Of a stretch of DNA of 64,000 bases, positions 46,417 to 54,734 are shown in pieces. The first letter of the stretch is position 1. Every line of letters starts with the position of its first letter. The position numbers were made by a program, and so were the translations under genes. The stretch is from Paragemmobacter amnigenus (GTDB taxonomy: Bacteria > Pseudomonadota > Alphaproteobacteria > Rhodobacterales > Rhodobacteraceae). The stretch covers positions 248,001 to 312,000 of the forward strand of contig NZ_JAAATX020000005.1 in the NCBI RefSeq assembly GCF_009908265.2. The letters run 5' to 3'. Below the pieces are notes generated by a model. It was given only the letters and a program-made list of their open reading frames with translations, was not told where the DNA came from and did not search any database.

Positions 46417-47985
46417 TCAGATGTTGCCGGCGCTCATCTCGCGGGCGATGTAGTCGGCCTGACGGATCGCCAGCGCGACGATGGTCAGCGTCGGGTTTTC
46501 CGCCGCGCCGGTGGTGAACTGCGACCCGTCCGACACGAACAGGTTGCTGATGTCGTGGGTCTGGCCCCACTTGTTCACCACGCCATCCTCGGGCTTTTCC
46601 GACATCCGGTTGGTGCCCAAGTTGTGCGTCGACGGGTAGGGCGGCGTCGGGAAGGCGCGGGTGGCCCCCACCGCCTCGTACATCGCGATGCCCTGCTTGT
46701 AGGCATGGTTCCGCATCGCCACGTCGTTCGGGTGGTCGTCGAAATGGACGTTCGCCACCTTCAACCCGTACTGGTCCACCGCATCCGACAGGGTGACGCG
46801 GTTGGTCGCCTGCGGCATGTCCTCGCCCACGATCCACATGCCGGCCATGTTTTCGTAATGGTCCAGCGCCGTGGTGAAGCCGCGGCCCCAGCCGCCGGGG
46901 TTGAGGAAGGCCGCCATGAAGGGCAGGCCCAGCGACAGCGTCTCCAGCTCGTAGCCACCGACGAACCCGCGCGACGGGTCGTGCCGCGCCTCGTCCTGCA
47001 CGATCCCGGCCATCGTCGTGCCGCGCCACATGCGGACCGGCTTGTCGAAGATCGCATAGACCGAACCGGTCGTGTGGCGCATGTAGTTCCGCCCCACCTG
47101 ATCGGACGAGTTCGCAAGCCCGTTCGGGAACATGCTCGACGCCGAATTCAGCAGCAGACGCGGCGATTCAAAGCTGTTGCCTGCCACCGAAACGATGCGC
47201 GCCTTCTGGAACTGCAGGTTGCCGTCGGCGTCGAAATATTCGACCCCCGTCACCTTGCCCTCGTCATTGTGCAGGATGCGTGCGGCGTGGCACTTCTCGC
47301 GCACTTCCAGATTGCCCGTCGCCTCGCCGCGCGGAATGTCGGTATAGGCGGCCGACCACTTCGCGCCCCACTTGCAGCCCTGGAAGCAGAAGCCGGTCTG
47401 CTGGCAGGCCATCCGGTCGTCATAATCGGCCGAGTTGATCGCCATGCGGCCGGTATGCACTTCCTTGTAGCCCAGCGCCTTGGCGCCCTTTTCGAAGACG
47501 AGGTAGTTGTTGTTGCCCGGCAGCCCCGCACGGTCGCCCGTCCGCGTCACGCCCAGCTTGGCCTCGGCCTTTTCGTACCACGGCGCCATTTCGGCGGCGT
47601 CGATCGGCCAGTCCAGAAGGTTCGCCCCCTCGACCGCGCCATAGGTCGACAGCGCCTTCCACTCATGCTCCTGGAACCGGATCGAGGCGCCCGCCCAGTG
47701 GGTGGTTGTGCCGCCGACGGCCTTCACGATCCACGCGGGCAGCCCCGCGAAATCCTTGGCCACGCGCCAGGACCCCGACGTGGTCCGCGCATCCAGCCAT
47801 GCCAGCTGGGTGAAGCTTTCCCATTCGTCGTTGATGTAATCCTCGGGCAGGTACCGCCCGCCGGATTCAAGCGCCACGACCTTGACGCCCTTCTGCGCCA
47901 GTTCGTTCGCCAGCACACCGCCGCCCGCGCCGGTGCCGATGATGACGACCACGGAGTCGTCGTTCAGGTCGAATTTCGCAACCAT
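46417..47985 (-). CDS. GMC-family FAD-dependent dehydrogenase, large subunit
   Basis: 522 residues. FAD-binding motif VVVIIGTGAGGGVLANELAQKGVKV at the N-terminus; GGTTTHWAGASIRF; catalytic His/Asn region STHNLGTNRMSEKPEDGVVN and C-terminal NPTLTIVALAIRQADYI. The set CQQTGFCFQGCKWGA resembles the Fe-S or cysteine motif of sugar/alcohol dehydrogenases such as gluconate 2-dehydrogenase and FAD glucose dehydrogenase. It lacks a signal peptide but would be carried out as a hitchhiker with the Tat-signalled small subunit encoded 15 nt upstream. Substrate not known; the cytochrome c subunit normally third in such complexes is not next to it. Confidence 0.88.
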   Translation of the reverse strand: MVAKFDLNDDSVVVIIGTGAGGGVLANELAQKGVKVVALESGGRYLPEDYINDEWESFTQLAWLDARTTSGSWRVAKDFAGLPAWIVKAVGGTTTHWAGASIRFQEHEWKALSTYGAVEGANLLDWPIDAAEMAPWYEKAEAKLGVTRTGDRAGLPGNNNYLVFEKGAKALGYKEVHTGRMAINSADYDDRMACQQTGFCFQGCKWGAKWSAAYTDIPRGEATGNLEVREKCHAARILHNDEGKVTGVEYFDADGNLQFQKARIVSVAGNSFESPRLLLNSASSMFPNGLANSSDQVGRNYMRHTTGSVYAIFDKPVRMWRGTTMAGIVQDEARHDPSRGFVGGYELETLSLGLPFMAAFLNPGGWGRGFTTALDHYENMAGMWIVGEDMPQATNRVTLSDAVDQYGLKVANVHFDDHPNDVAMRNHAYKQGIAMYEAVGATRAFPTPPYPSTHNLGTNRMSEKPEDGVVNKWGQTHDISNLFVSDGSQFTTGAAENPTLTIVALAIRQADYIAREMSAGNI

Positions 47986-48000
47986 CTGTCCGATCTCCCC

Positions 48001-48525
48001 TTACAGCCAGTCGATGTCGTTGAAGCCGCGCTCGATATAGCCACCCTGGCTGAAGCTCTCGCCCTGGTAGCCGAAGATCGGCCAGACTTCTTTCTGGTTG
48101 TAGAGACCGGTCACCAGACCTGCCCGCACCGTCTGGAAGAAGGCCCCGCCCTCGATCGCCTTCAGAACCGCCACGCGGTCCTCTTCCCAGCCGATCGACA
48201 GGTAATCGGCATGGCCCGCCGCCTGCGCCGCCGCGTTCAGCTCGGCGATTCCCGCCTCGACCTTTTCCGCATTCTCGGCGCTGTCATAGCCCTTCACGGC
48301 CACGGCGTAATACTGGTCCGGCACCTGATCGTGCGGATAGATGTCCCGCGCCATCTGGATCAGCGTCGCCATCGATTCGGGCTTCACGGCCGTCGTCTCC
48401 AGCGCCCATGCCGCATTCCCCGATGCGACAAAGCCGGCACCGACGACCATGCTCGCGCCCGCAACTGCCGACATCGACAGAAGCTGGCGCCGCGTCAGGC
48501 CCCGGCTTTTCAGTGGTTGTGTCAT
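48001..48525 (-). CDS. Gluconate 2-dehydrogenase subunit 3-like protein with Tat signal
   Basis: 174 residues. The N-terminus carries a twin-arginine signal (LTRRQLLSMSAVAGASMVV) followed by a domain typical of small (gamma) subunits of membrane-associated dehydrogenases (SMATLIQMARDIYPHDQVPDQYYAVAV, GIAELNA, GGAFFQTVRAGLVTGLYN). It should carry the GMC subunit across the membrane as a folded pair. GGGAGGAG precedes the ATG at 48525; upstream in-frame extension rejected. Confidence 0.87.
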   Translation of the reverse strand: MTQPLKSRGLTRRQLLSMSAVAGASMVVGAGFVASGNAAWALETTAVKPESMATLIQMARDIYPHDQVPDQYYAVAVKGYDSAENAEKVEAGIAELNAAAQAAGHADYLSIGWEEDRVAVLKAIEGGAFFQTVRAGLVTGLYNQKEVWPIFGYQGESFSQGGYIERGFNDIDWL

Positions 48526-48592
48526 AGTCTCCTCCCTGAGCAAGACAGTGTTGGGTGCGCGGGCGGCTCCTCCCCCCGCCCACGCAGGGCGA

Positions 48593-48988
48593 TCACAGAT
48601 AGCGACCGCCACGTTGAAGGACCTCGATCTGGTAACCATCGGGGTCCGCGATGAAGAAGAAGCGCGCGATCACCGTGCCGCCGGGGGCGAAATCCACCAG
48701 CTTGCGCGGGGCCAGACCGGCTTCGGTCAGGCGGGCATGTTCGGCATCCAGATTCTCGACCGAGAAGGCCAGATGGCCATAGCCGTCGCCAAGGTTGTAG
48801 GGCTCGGTCCGGCCCTTGTTGATCGTCAGTTCAAGCTCGAATCCCGTCTCGGCATTGGACAGGTAGACAAGGGTGAACGACTCGAAATCCAGCCGCTCCG
48901 CAACCTTCAGCCCGAAAGCCTGATCGTAGAATGCAACAGACCGCGCCTCGTCGAGGACGCGGATCATCGAATGGATCGCCTTGGCCAT
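48593..48988 (-). CDS. gloA: Lactoylglutathione lyase (glyoxalase I)
   Basis: 131-residue VOC-fold protein converting the glutathione hemithioacetal of methylglyoxal to lactoylglutathione. Metal ligands are in the AIHSMIRVLDEARSVAFYD, FELELT, GYGHLAFSV and YQIEVLQRGG motifs. A promoter candidate lies directly upstream, with an inverted repeat over the start site. Confidence 0.92.
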   Translation of the reverse strand: MAKAIHSMIRVLDEARSVAFYDQAFGLKVAERLDFESFTLVYLSNAETGFELELTINKGRTEPYNLGDGYGHLAFSVENLDAEHARLTEAGLAPRKLVDFAPGGTVIARFFFIADPDGYQIEVLQRGGRYL

Positions 48989-48995
48989 GAGCCCT

Positions 48996-49032
48996 CCAGA
49001 ACTTCTCTATTCTGGTAAGGTTATCAGACCAA
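48996..49032 (-). promoter_or_regulatory. Candidate gloA promoter with inverted repeat
   Basis: Minus-strand TTGGTC (49032-49027), 17-base spacer, TAGAGA (49009-49004). The initiation point falls inside an inverted repeat CCAGAA / TTCTGG (48996-49001 and 49010-49015), which could be an operator or a leader hairpin. Confidence 0.4.
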
Positions 49033-49068
49033 TTTCCGGCGTTGGTAGTAACGCCGTACTACAGCCCC

Positions 49069-49374
49069 TTATTCTGCGGCGAATCTTTCCCGGCCAGAAA
49101 TCTGCGGAACGCGCTCCAGTTCGCCCAGATAGATCGTGCAGGCACAGCGCAGCAGGGACGTGAAATTCACTGCTTCTCCATGCTGTTGCAGGACTTCCGA
49201 GTGCAGCCTGGAAAGGAAGGCAGGCGTGGTGCTGTCCTCGTTCCGCGCCATCTGGTCAAGGATACCCCAGAACGCGCGTTCCAGACGGATACTGGTGGAC
49301 TGGCCGTTCAGGCGCAGCCGTCTGGTCACCGATTCGTACCGGGCAGGATCCTGCCCCGCAAAGACCTGGCACAT
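49069..49374 (-). CDS. Ribbon-helix-helix domain regulator
   Basis: 101 residues. RRLRLNGQSTSIRLERAFWGILDQMARNED is a ribbon-helix-helix DNA-binding segment of the RHH_4 type, followed by SRLHSEVLQQHGEAVNFTSLLRCACTIYL, the family's C-terminal half. Proteins of this kind are widespread and mostly uncharacterised in alphaproteobacteria. GGGAGG lies 7 nt before the ATG. A palindrome right at its predicted start of transcription suggests autoregulation. Confidence 0.82.
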   Translation of the reverse strand: MCQVFAGQDPARYESVTRRLRLNGQSTSIRLERAFWGILDQMARNEDSTTPAFLSRLHSEVLQQHGEAVNFTSLLRCACTIYLGELERVPQISGRERFAAE

Positions 49375-49421
49375 GGGTGTAACCTCCCTGCTGCAAGCTC
49401 GCCGGGAACCTCCGGCTGGCG

Positions 49422-49464
49422 TGGTCTATTGACCATTAAAGGCCGCAGGGGGGGCTTTAGGCAA
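49422..49464 (-). promoter_or_regulatory. Promoter and palindrome upstream of the RHH gene
   Basis: Minus-strand TTGCCT (49464-49459), 18-base spacer, TTTAAT (49440-49435). A palindrome TGGTC-TATT-GACCA (49422-49435) begins at the end of the -10 box and spans the expected start site. Candidate operator for the RHH protein. Confidence 0.45.
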
Positions 49465-49532
49465 CCCTGCAAAGGTATGAGACGGATCGCAATTCCGCGA
49501 TGTGACCGGATATGCCGCCTGTCCGCCAATGA

Positions 49533-49563
49533 AAAGGCCCCTGCCATCATGGCAGGGGCCTTT
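49533..49563 (-). terminator. Terminator after petC
   Basis: AAAGGCCCCTGCC / GGCAGGGGCCTTT with a 5-base loop; on the minus strand the stem is followed by a U-rich end. It closes the petABC operon. Confidence 0.85.
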
Positions 49564-49587
49564 CCGCTTGATCACGCCGATGGGGTG

Positions 49588-50433
49588 TCAGGCGACCTTC
49601 TTGCCCTTCACACCCGCCCAGATGCGCTTGTTGGTCAGATAGAGCAGCGAGCCGAGGATGATCAGGAAGACCACCGCCTTGAAGCCCGCTTCCTTGCGAC
49701 CCATCAGCTTGGGCTCTGCCGCCCACATCAGGAAGGACGACACGTCCGCCGACATCTGGCTGACCGTGGCCGCCGTGCCGTCGGCATAGGTGACCTGGTC
49801 ATCGGCCAGCGGAGGCGGCATCGCGATCCAGCTGCCGGGCACGGTGGAAACGCCATGCTCGTCCTTGCAGCTGTCCGGAACGCCCCCGTTCGGGAACGAG
49901 GTGTTATAGTAGAAGCCGTCGATCCCGTCCGGCGCGCATTCGGGGTTTTCCTCGTAATGCGTCAGGATGGAATAGATGTACTCCGGCCCGCCCATACCGT
50001 TGAACAGCTGGCTCAGACCCGTGCCATAGGGCCCGTGAAAGCCCGCGCGGGCCTTGGCCATCATCGACAGGTCCGGCGCGCCTTCCATCCCCGACACGGG
50101 GAAATGGTCGGTCGGCTTGCCTTCGCGGTCCTCGCCCGTCTCCTCGTCGGTGACGGTGAACTGGGTGGCATAGGCGCGCACCTGATCCTCGGGCAGCTGC
50201 GGGCCGCCTTCGTCGGACAGCGTGCGGATCGGGACATATTTCAGCCCGTGGCACGCCGCGCAGACCTCGGTATAGACCTGCAGCCCGCGCTGGAGCTGGA
50301 ACTGGTCGAACTTGCCGAACGGCCCTTCATGGGCAAAGGCATAGTCGGTCAGCTCCGCATGGCCACCCGCGGCCATCGCCGCGCTGGCCGAAATGGCCAG
50401 CGCCGAAGCGGTGAGTGCGATTTTCCTGAACAT
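49588..50433 (-). CDS. petC: Cytochrome c1 of the bc1 complex
   Basis: 281 residues. Signal peptide ([22 protein letters not shown]), haem motif CAACH in [20 protein letters not shown], Met ligand region downstream, and a C-terminal membrane anchor ([15 protein letters not shown]). It passes electrons from the Rieske protein to cytochrome c2/cy. I chose ATG at 50433, as AAAGGGA is 9 nt upstream and the signal peptide is then normal. 17 nt after petB. Confidence 0.97.
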   Translation of the reverse strand: MFRKIALTASALAISASAAMAAGGHAELTDYAFAHEGPFGKFDQFQLQRGLQVYTEVCAACHGLKYVPIRTLSDEGGPQLPEDQVRAYATQFTVTDEETGEDREGKPTDHFPVSGMEGAPDLSMMAKARAGFHGPYGTGLSQLFNGMGGPEYIYSILTHYEENPECAPDGIDGFYYNTSFPNGGVPDSCKDEHGVSTVPGSWIAMPPPLADDQVTYADGTAATVSQMSADVSSFLMWAAEPKLMGRKEAGFKAVVFLIILGSLLYLTNKRIWAGVKGKKVA

Positions 50434-50450
50434 GTTGGTAAATCCCTTTC

Positions 50451-51773
50451 TCACTCGGCCGGATGGGCTTTGGCGCCGTAGTGGGCATTGAAGTCATCCT
50501 CGATCGTCGCCGGCTGCGGCAGCGGCTTCTCGATCACGCCAAGCAGCGGCAGGATCACGAGGAAATAGGCGAACCAGTAGGCCGACGCGATCAGCGAGAT
50601 GGTCGCATAGGGCTCTTCCGCCGGCATCGCACCGACCCACATCAGGACGATGAAGTCGACCACCAGCAGCGCGAACCACCACTTGAACATCGGGCGATAG
50701 CGGCCCGACCGCACCGAAGACGTGTCCAGCCACGGCGCCAGCGCCATGACCGCGATCGCCCCGAACATCGCCAGCACGCCGAAGAACTTGGCGTCCACGA
50801 TCCCGAAGGTGATCCATTCGGCCGCGATCACGACCCAGACGTCGGCCGTGAAGGCGCGCAGGATCGCGTAGAAGGGCAGGAAGTACCATTCCGGCACGAT
50901 ATGCGCGGGCGTCGCCAGCGGGTTCGCCTCGATATAGTTGTCGGGGTGGCCCAGATAGTTCGGCATGAAGCCCACGATGGCGAAGAACACCGCCAGGATC
51001 ACGGCCAGCGCGAACAGGTCCTTGATCACGTAATAGGGCCAGAACGGAACCGTATCCTTCGCCGCTTCCTCTTTCGAGGTGCGCCGCACGTCCACGCCCG
51101 TCGGGTTGTTGTTGCCCGTGGTGTGGAAGGCCCAGATGTGCACGGCGACAAGACCGGCGATCACGAAGGGCAGCAGATAGTGCAGCGAGAAGAAGCGGTT
51201 CAGCGTGGCATTGTCCACCGCAGGCCCGCCCAGCAGCCAGGTCTGGATGCTCGGCCCGATGCCGGGGATGGCGCCGAACAGGCCGGTGATCACCGTGGCC
51301 CCCCAGAACGACATCTGGCCCCAAGGCAGCACATAGCCCATGAAGGCCGTGCCCATCATCAGCAGGTAGATCAGCATGCCGACGATCCACGTCACCTCGC
51401 GCGGGGCCTTGTAGGACCCGTAATACAGACCGCGGAAGATGTGCAGGTAGACCGCGACAAAGAACAGCGACGCGCCGTTCATGTGCAGGTAGCGGATCAT
51501 GTAGCCGCCATTGACGTTGCGCATGATGTGCTCGACCGACGCAAAGGCGTAGTCCACATGCGGCGTGTAATGCATCACAAGGATGATGCCCGTGACGATC
51601 TGCAGCGCAAGGCAGAAGGTCAGGATGATGCCCCAGATCCACATCCAGTTCAGGTTCTTGGGCGTGGGGATCATGATCGTGTCATACAGCAGCCCCGCGA
51701 TCGGCAGGCGCTTGTGCAGCCACTTCTCGGCCGAGCTCTTGGGCTCGTAATGGTCGTGCGGAATTCCGGCCAT
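50451..51773 (-). CDS. petB: Cytochrome b of the bc1 complex
   Basis: 440-residue membrane protein with eight hydrophobic helices carrying the two haems and the Qo/Qi quinone sites. Features include [28 protein letters not shown] and [20 protein letters not shown] (the haem-ligating His pairs) and the Qo [14 protein letters not shown] motif. Middle gene of petABC. Confidence 0.98.
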   Translation of the reverse strand: MAGIPHDHYEPKSSAEKWLHKRLPIAGLLYDTIMIPTPKNLNWMWIWGIILTFCLALQIVTGIILVMHYTPHVDYAFASVEHIMRNVNGGYMIRYLHMNGASLFFVAVYLHIFRGLYYGSYKAPREVTWIVGMLIYLLMMGTAFMGYVLPWGQMSFWGATVITGLFGAIPGIGPSIQTWLLGGPAVDNATLNRFFSLHYLLPFVIAGLVAVHIWAFHTTGNNNPTGVDVRRTSKEEAAKDTVPFWPYYVIKDLFALAVILAVFFAIVGFMPNYLGHPDNYIEANPLATPAHIVPEWYFLPFYAILRAFTADVWVVIAAEWITFGIVDAKFFGVLAMFGAIAVMALAPWLDTSSVRSGRYRPMFKWWFALLVVDFIVLMWVGAMPAEEPYATISLIASAYWFAYFLVILPLLGVIEKPLPQPATIEDDFNAHYGAKAHPAE

Positions 51774-51785
51774 CTGTCTGTTTCC

Positions 51786-52346
51786 TTACCCGAGCTTGAT
51801 CGTGGATTCGTCTTCGAAGGCCGCCACCGGCACCGGCAGGTTGCGCGGCGCGGGCCCTTTGCGGATGCGGCCCGACGTGTCGTAGTGCGACCCGTGGCAG
51901 GGGCAGAACCAGCCGCCGAACTCACCGGCGCCATCGCCCAGCGGCACGCAGCCCAGATGGGTGCAGACGCCCATCATCACCAGCCACTCGCCCGCCTCGT
52001 CCAGCGTGCGGTTCTCGTCCGATGCATCGGCATCCGGCTTGTTGGCATTGTCGGCCAGCGGGTCCGGCAGCGCGGCCAGATCCGTGTTGCGCGCCGCCTC
52101 GATCTCTTCCGGCGTGCGGCGACGGATGAACACGGGCTTGCCCAGCCACTTCACCGTCAGCTGCGTGCCGACCTCGACGCCCGAGACGTCGACGAAGATC
52201 GACGACAGCGCCTGCACGTCAGCCGAGGGGTTCATCTGGTTGACCAGCGGCCAGACAGCGGCGCCCGTGGCAACCGCCCCGGCCCCGGCCGTCGCGTAAT
52301 ACAGGAAATCCCGCCGGGTACCTGCGTTGTCTTCAGCGTGGGACAC
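51786..52346 (-). CDS. petA: Rieske iron-sulfur protein of the bc1 complex
   Basis: 186 residues. A Tat-type start ([30 protein letters not shown]) doubles as the membrane anchor. The 2Fe-2S cluster ligands are in [10 protein letters not shown] and CPCHGSHYD. First gene of petABC; 12 nt before petB. Start at 52346 gives the normal length. Confidence 0.98.
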   Translation of the reverse strand: MSHAEDNAGTRRDFLYYATAGAGAVATGAAVWPLVNQMNPSADVQALSSIFVDVSGVEVGTQLTVKWLGKPVFIRRRTPEEIEAARNTDLAALPDPLADNANKPDADASDENRTLDEAGEWLVMMGVCTHLGCVPLGDGAGEFGGWFCPCHGSHYDTSGRIRKGPAPRNLPVPVAAFEDESTIKLG

Positions 52347-52677
52347 GAGACCTTCTCCCTTCCAAGGGCGCGGTTTTCCCGCGACCCATAAATGGTGGGG
52401 CCGCGGTCACCCGCAGCCTTGCCGGGCGGCTTTTAGACAAGGCGCGCCGGATCGTCCAGCGGACAAACGGGCGCAGACCCGCCCGGAAGCCCCGGAAAAT
52501 CGCGGTCTGTGGCCGTTCGGGCGCGCCGGCATGGAAAGAAGGGTGGAACAGCCCGTCCCGCCTGCAAGTCCCTGCGACAAGTCGGCGCGCAGCCCGCCCC
52601 GATCGGCCCCCGCGACGGCAGGGTGCCAGAATCATGCAAATCAGGTGAATCCTTTGCCCGCGCCCGGATGCCCGCGC
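52347..52677. other. 331-base gap upstream of petABC
   Basis: No gene I can support. On the petA side there must be a promoter, but I see no convincing -35/-10 pair. Short open frames on the minus strand here have no ribosome-binding site or recognisable sequence. Composition is slightly less biased than coding sequence, with a small AT island near 52387. Confidence 0.5.
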
Positions 52678-53295
52678 TCAGACGGGGCGGGTGGCCTGCA
52701 TCGACGGGCGCGCCGCGAAACCCGCATACCACGCCGCCAGATGGGGCCGCCCCGTCCGCCATCCCCGCGCGTCGTGGCGGAAATCCAGATAGCCCAGCGC
52801 ACAGCCCACCGCGATCTGGCCCGCATCCAGCGGCCCCTCCAGATGCGCCATCCACCGCGTCTCCAGCGCATCCAGCGCGCGCTCGACCTTGGCCCACTGC
52901 CCCTCGACCCATGGGGCATAGCGCAGCTCCTCTGGCCGGATGCGCACCTCGTAGATCATCAGCAGCGCCGCATCCAGGATGCCGTCCCCCGTCGCCTCGA
53001 CCGTCAGCGTATCCCAAAGCCGCGCGCCCTGCGGGTAAAGTCCCGCACCGGCCCCGTCCCCGGCGCGCGCGTCCAGAAACTGGCAGATGACGCGGCTGTC
53101 ATAGAGCGCGGGCCCGTCCGGCCGCTCCAGCGCGGGCACCTTGCCCAGCGGGTTCGCCTCCAGCGGCGCCGTGCCGGGATCGACCGGATTGCCCGACCCG
53201 CTGACCAGTTCCACATCGGCAAACTGCCCTGTCTCGCGCAAAAGGACCGTCACCTTGCGGACATAGGGAGAGGTGGGGGAGTAGTAGAGGCGCAT
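52678..53295 (-). CDS. Glutathione S-transferase family protein
   Basis: 205 residues. Thioredoxin-like N-terminal domain (MRLYYSPTSPYVRKVTVLLRETG, NPLGKVPALERPDGPALYDSRVICQFLD) with the conserved cis-Pro and DSR glutathione-binding motif, followed by the helical C-terminal domain (LEGPLDAGQIAVGCALGYLDFR). The ATG at 53295 has GGAGA upstream. The hairpin cluster at 53353-53471 lies directly upstream. Confidence 0.92.
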   Translation of the reverse strand: MRLYYSPTSPYVRKVTVLLRETGQFADVELVSGSGNPVDPGTAPLEANPLGKVPALERPDGPALYDSRVICQFLDARAGDGAGAGLYPQGARLWDTLTVEATGDGILDAALLMIYEVRIRPEELRYAPWVEGQWAKVERALDALETRWMAHLEGPLDAGQIAVGCALGYLDFRHDARGWRTGRPHLAAWYAGFAARPSMQATRPV

Positions 53296-53352
53296 GTCGA
53301 ATGTCTCCTGCCGGTTGCCCGCGACCCTAGGCCCTGCCAGCCCGCCCGAAAA

Positions 53353-53471
53353 GCGGTTTGTGACGCACAAACCGCGCCGGAATTTGACGCAAATTCCGGC
53401 CCCGCCCCGTCCCGCGGCTGCCGGGCGATTTCTGCGTCAGAAATCGCCGCGAAGTTTGCGTCAAACTTCGC
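53353..53471. repeat. Cluster of four hairpins with a conserved TGACGCA core
   Basis: Four perfect palindromes in 119 bases. Hairpin 1: arms GCGGTTTGT/ACAAACCGC, loop GACGC (53353-53375). Hairpin 2: arms GCCGGAATTT/AAATTCCGGC, loop GACGC (53376-53400). Hairpin 3: arms GGCGATTTCT/AGAAATCGCC, loop GCGTC (53424-53448). Hairpin 4: arms GCGAAGTTT/AAACTTCGC, loop GCGTC (53449-53471). Loops 3 and 4 are the reverse complement of loops 1 and 2, so on one strand or the other each reads T-GACGC-A. Arms differ in sequence but stay fully paired. Hairpins 1-2 and 3-4 abut without spacer, the pairs 23 bases apart in opposite orientation. No T-tract, and no gene in 53296-53506. Confidence 0.9.
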
Positions 53472-53506
53472 CTGCGCCCGAAACACGGGCCGCACCGCAG
53501 CCCCCC

Positions 53507-54112
53507 TCAGCCCAGCGCCCGCATCATCCCCGCGATCTCTGCCGCCAGCCCGCCCTGCGCCTCCAGCGCCGCGATCACGCCCGCCCGCGCCTCGGGCGTC
53601 TTGTTCTGGCCCAGCTTCCACGTCCCCTGCACGTCCGTCACCTCAAGGCGAAAGGGCAGGATGCCCCGCATCATCCGCTCCATCACGCCCGCGCCCATCT
53701 TGTGCTTGGTCCAAGGCCGCTTGCCCGCGATCCGCCCCTCGAACTCCGCCGACAGCGCATCCACCTGCGGCTCCAACTCCGCGCCCGCCATCGGCGACAG
53801 CACCCCCCGCAGATGCACCGCCACGTAATTCCATGTCGGCACCTGATCCGGCACCCCGTACCAGTCGGGCGAGACATAGGCATCCGGCCCCTGCACCGCC
53901 AGCAGCGCCGGCGCGGGAAGCCCCGCCCGCGCAATCGCGTTGGACCGCGCCAGATGTACCTCCACCACCCGCGCACCCGCCATCACAAAGGGCACATGCG
54001 CCGCGACCGGCCCGCCCTCGCCGTTGATGCACAGCATCCCGAACCCCCGCGCCGCGGCAAAGCGCAGGTTCGCGTCCTCGGGCGTGTCGCGGAAGGCGGG
54101 ATTGGGATGCAT
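53507..54112 (-). CDS. PaiB-like FMN-binding protein
   Basis: 201 residues, the FMN-binding split-barrel fold of Bacillus PaiB: MHPNPAFRDTP, RGFGMLCINGEGGPVAAHVPFV, NAIARAGLPAPALLAVQGPDAYVSPDWY, VPTWNYVAVHLRG and KMGAGVMERMMRGILPF are family blocks. Annotated in relatives as an FMN-binding negative transcriptional regulator, but no DNA-binding domain is visible and the role here is unknown. Same strand as the GST, separated by the hairpin cluster. Confidence 0.9.
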   Translation of the reverse strand: MHPNPAFRDTPEDANLRFAAARGFGMLCINGEGGPVAAHVPFVMAGARVVEVHLARSNAIARAGLPAPALLAVQGPDAYVSPDWYGVPDQVPTWNYVAVHLRGVLSPMAGAELEPQVDALSAEFEGRIAGKRPWTKHKMGAGVMERMMRGILPFRLEVTDVQGTWKLGQNKTPEARAGVIAALEAQGGLAAEIAGMMRALG

Positions 54113-54282
54113 GACGGGCGCTCCAAACGATTCGCGGCAACAGGGTTAACTGACCGCCACCGTTCGCTGCGTGCTGACAGGGTGCGGCACAACCCGCGGC
54201 ACAGGTTACGGTACACCCCGTTCCGCCCATATCGCCAGATTTACAAGGCGTTCCGGCCACTTGCCCCCGCGCCAAAGCAAAA

Positions 54283-54301
54283 GGCCGCCCGATGGGCGGC
54301 C
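54283..54301 (-). terminator. Terminator after rpmJ
   Basis: GGCCGCCC / GGGCGGCC with a 3-base loop; on the minus strand the stem is followed by TTTTGCTTT. It lies 27 nt after the rpmJ stop. Confidence 0.8.
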
Positions 54302-54327
54302 CTGCACTCCGGTTTCCCGGAAAGTCC

Positions 54328-54453
54328 TCAGCCCTGACGGGCCTTGTACCGCTTCTGCGTCTTGTTGATCACATAGACGCGGCCCTTGCGGCGCACGACC
54401 TGGCAATCGCGATGACGCGTCTTGAGCGAGCGGAGCGAGTTCGCAACCTTCAT
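54328..54453 (-). CDS. rpmJ: 50S ribosomal protein bL36 (41-residue form)
   Basis: Forty-one codons, [20 protein letters not shown] then a basic segment ending RYKARQG. It is the longer bL36 paralogue form, which lacks the usual zinc-binding cysteine set (only Cys17 is present), so it is probably the zinc-independent C-minus type. Own terminator downstream, tRNA-Val upstream on the same strand; it may be read from the tRNA promoter. Confidence 0.93.
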   Translation of the reverse strand: MKVANSLRSLKTRHRDCQVVRRKGRVYVINKTQKRYKARQG

Positions 54454-54523
54454 CGTTCTTCTCCCATTCGCGGCGCGCAGCGCCTTGAAATCCTTGATGT
54501 TTTCCTTGCGGAAAACGGCGAAA

Positions 54524-54598
54524 TGGTGGGCGGTACTGGGATCGAACCAGTGGCCACTACGATGTCAACGTAGTGCTCTACCGCTGAGCTAACCGCCC
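54524..54598 (-). tRNA. tRNA-Val (anticodon GAC)
   Basis: 75 bases with encoded CCA (54524-54526 complement). Acceptor stem GGGCGGT/ACCGCCC; anticodon stem ACTACG/CGTAGT around loop TTGACAT gives GAC. T-arm GGTTCGATCC is present. It reads GUC and GUU. Confidence 0.97.
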
Positions 54599-54665
54599 AC
54601 GCTCCTTCGCATTTCCGCCTGTCATCAACAAAAATGACGCGGGCGGGTCCGCGTCGGTCGTCGGG

Positions 54666-54694
54666 TCTATAAAAGGAGTCGCCGCAGGGTTCAA
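54666..54694 (-). promoter_or_regulatory. Promoter of tRNA-Val
   Basis: Minus-strand TTGAAC (54694-54689), 17-base spacer, TATAGA (54671-54666). Initiation near 54659 is about 60 nt before the tRNA. Confidence 0.7.
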
Positions 54695-54700
54695 GGGGTT

Positions 54701-54728
54701 TTGGCAACTGAAAAAACACGTCTATATC
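54701..54728 (+). promoter_or_regulatory. Promoter of the N-formylglutamate amidohydrolase gene
   Basis: TTGGCA (54701-54706), 16-base spacer, TATATC (54723-54728). The ATG is at 54735, six nt after the -10 box, so the transcript should begin at the start codon (leaderless). Divergent from the tRNA-Val promoter. Confidence 0.6.
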
Positions 54729-54734
54729 TGGCAC

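Noticed and set aside
52333-52635. A 100-codon minus-strand frame upstream of petA
   Set aside because: It has no ribosome-binding site, overlaps the petA start and consists of Arg/Pro/Ala-rich sequence typical of random GC-rich frames.
53353-53471. The palindrome cluster as a CRISPR array
   Set aside because: Only four units; arms differ between copies, there are no equal-length spacers and no cas genes nearby.
53353-53471. The palindrome cluster as an ordinary intrinsic terminator for the paiB-like gene
   Set aside because: No T-tract follows any of the stems on the minus strand, and four successive stems with a conserved loop are not needed for termination. It might still slow transcription.
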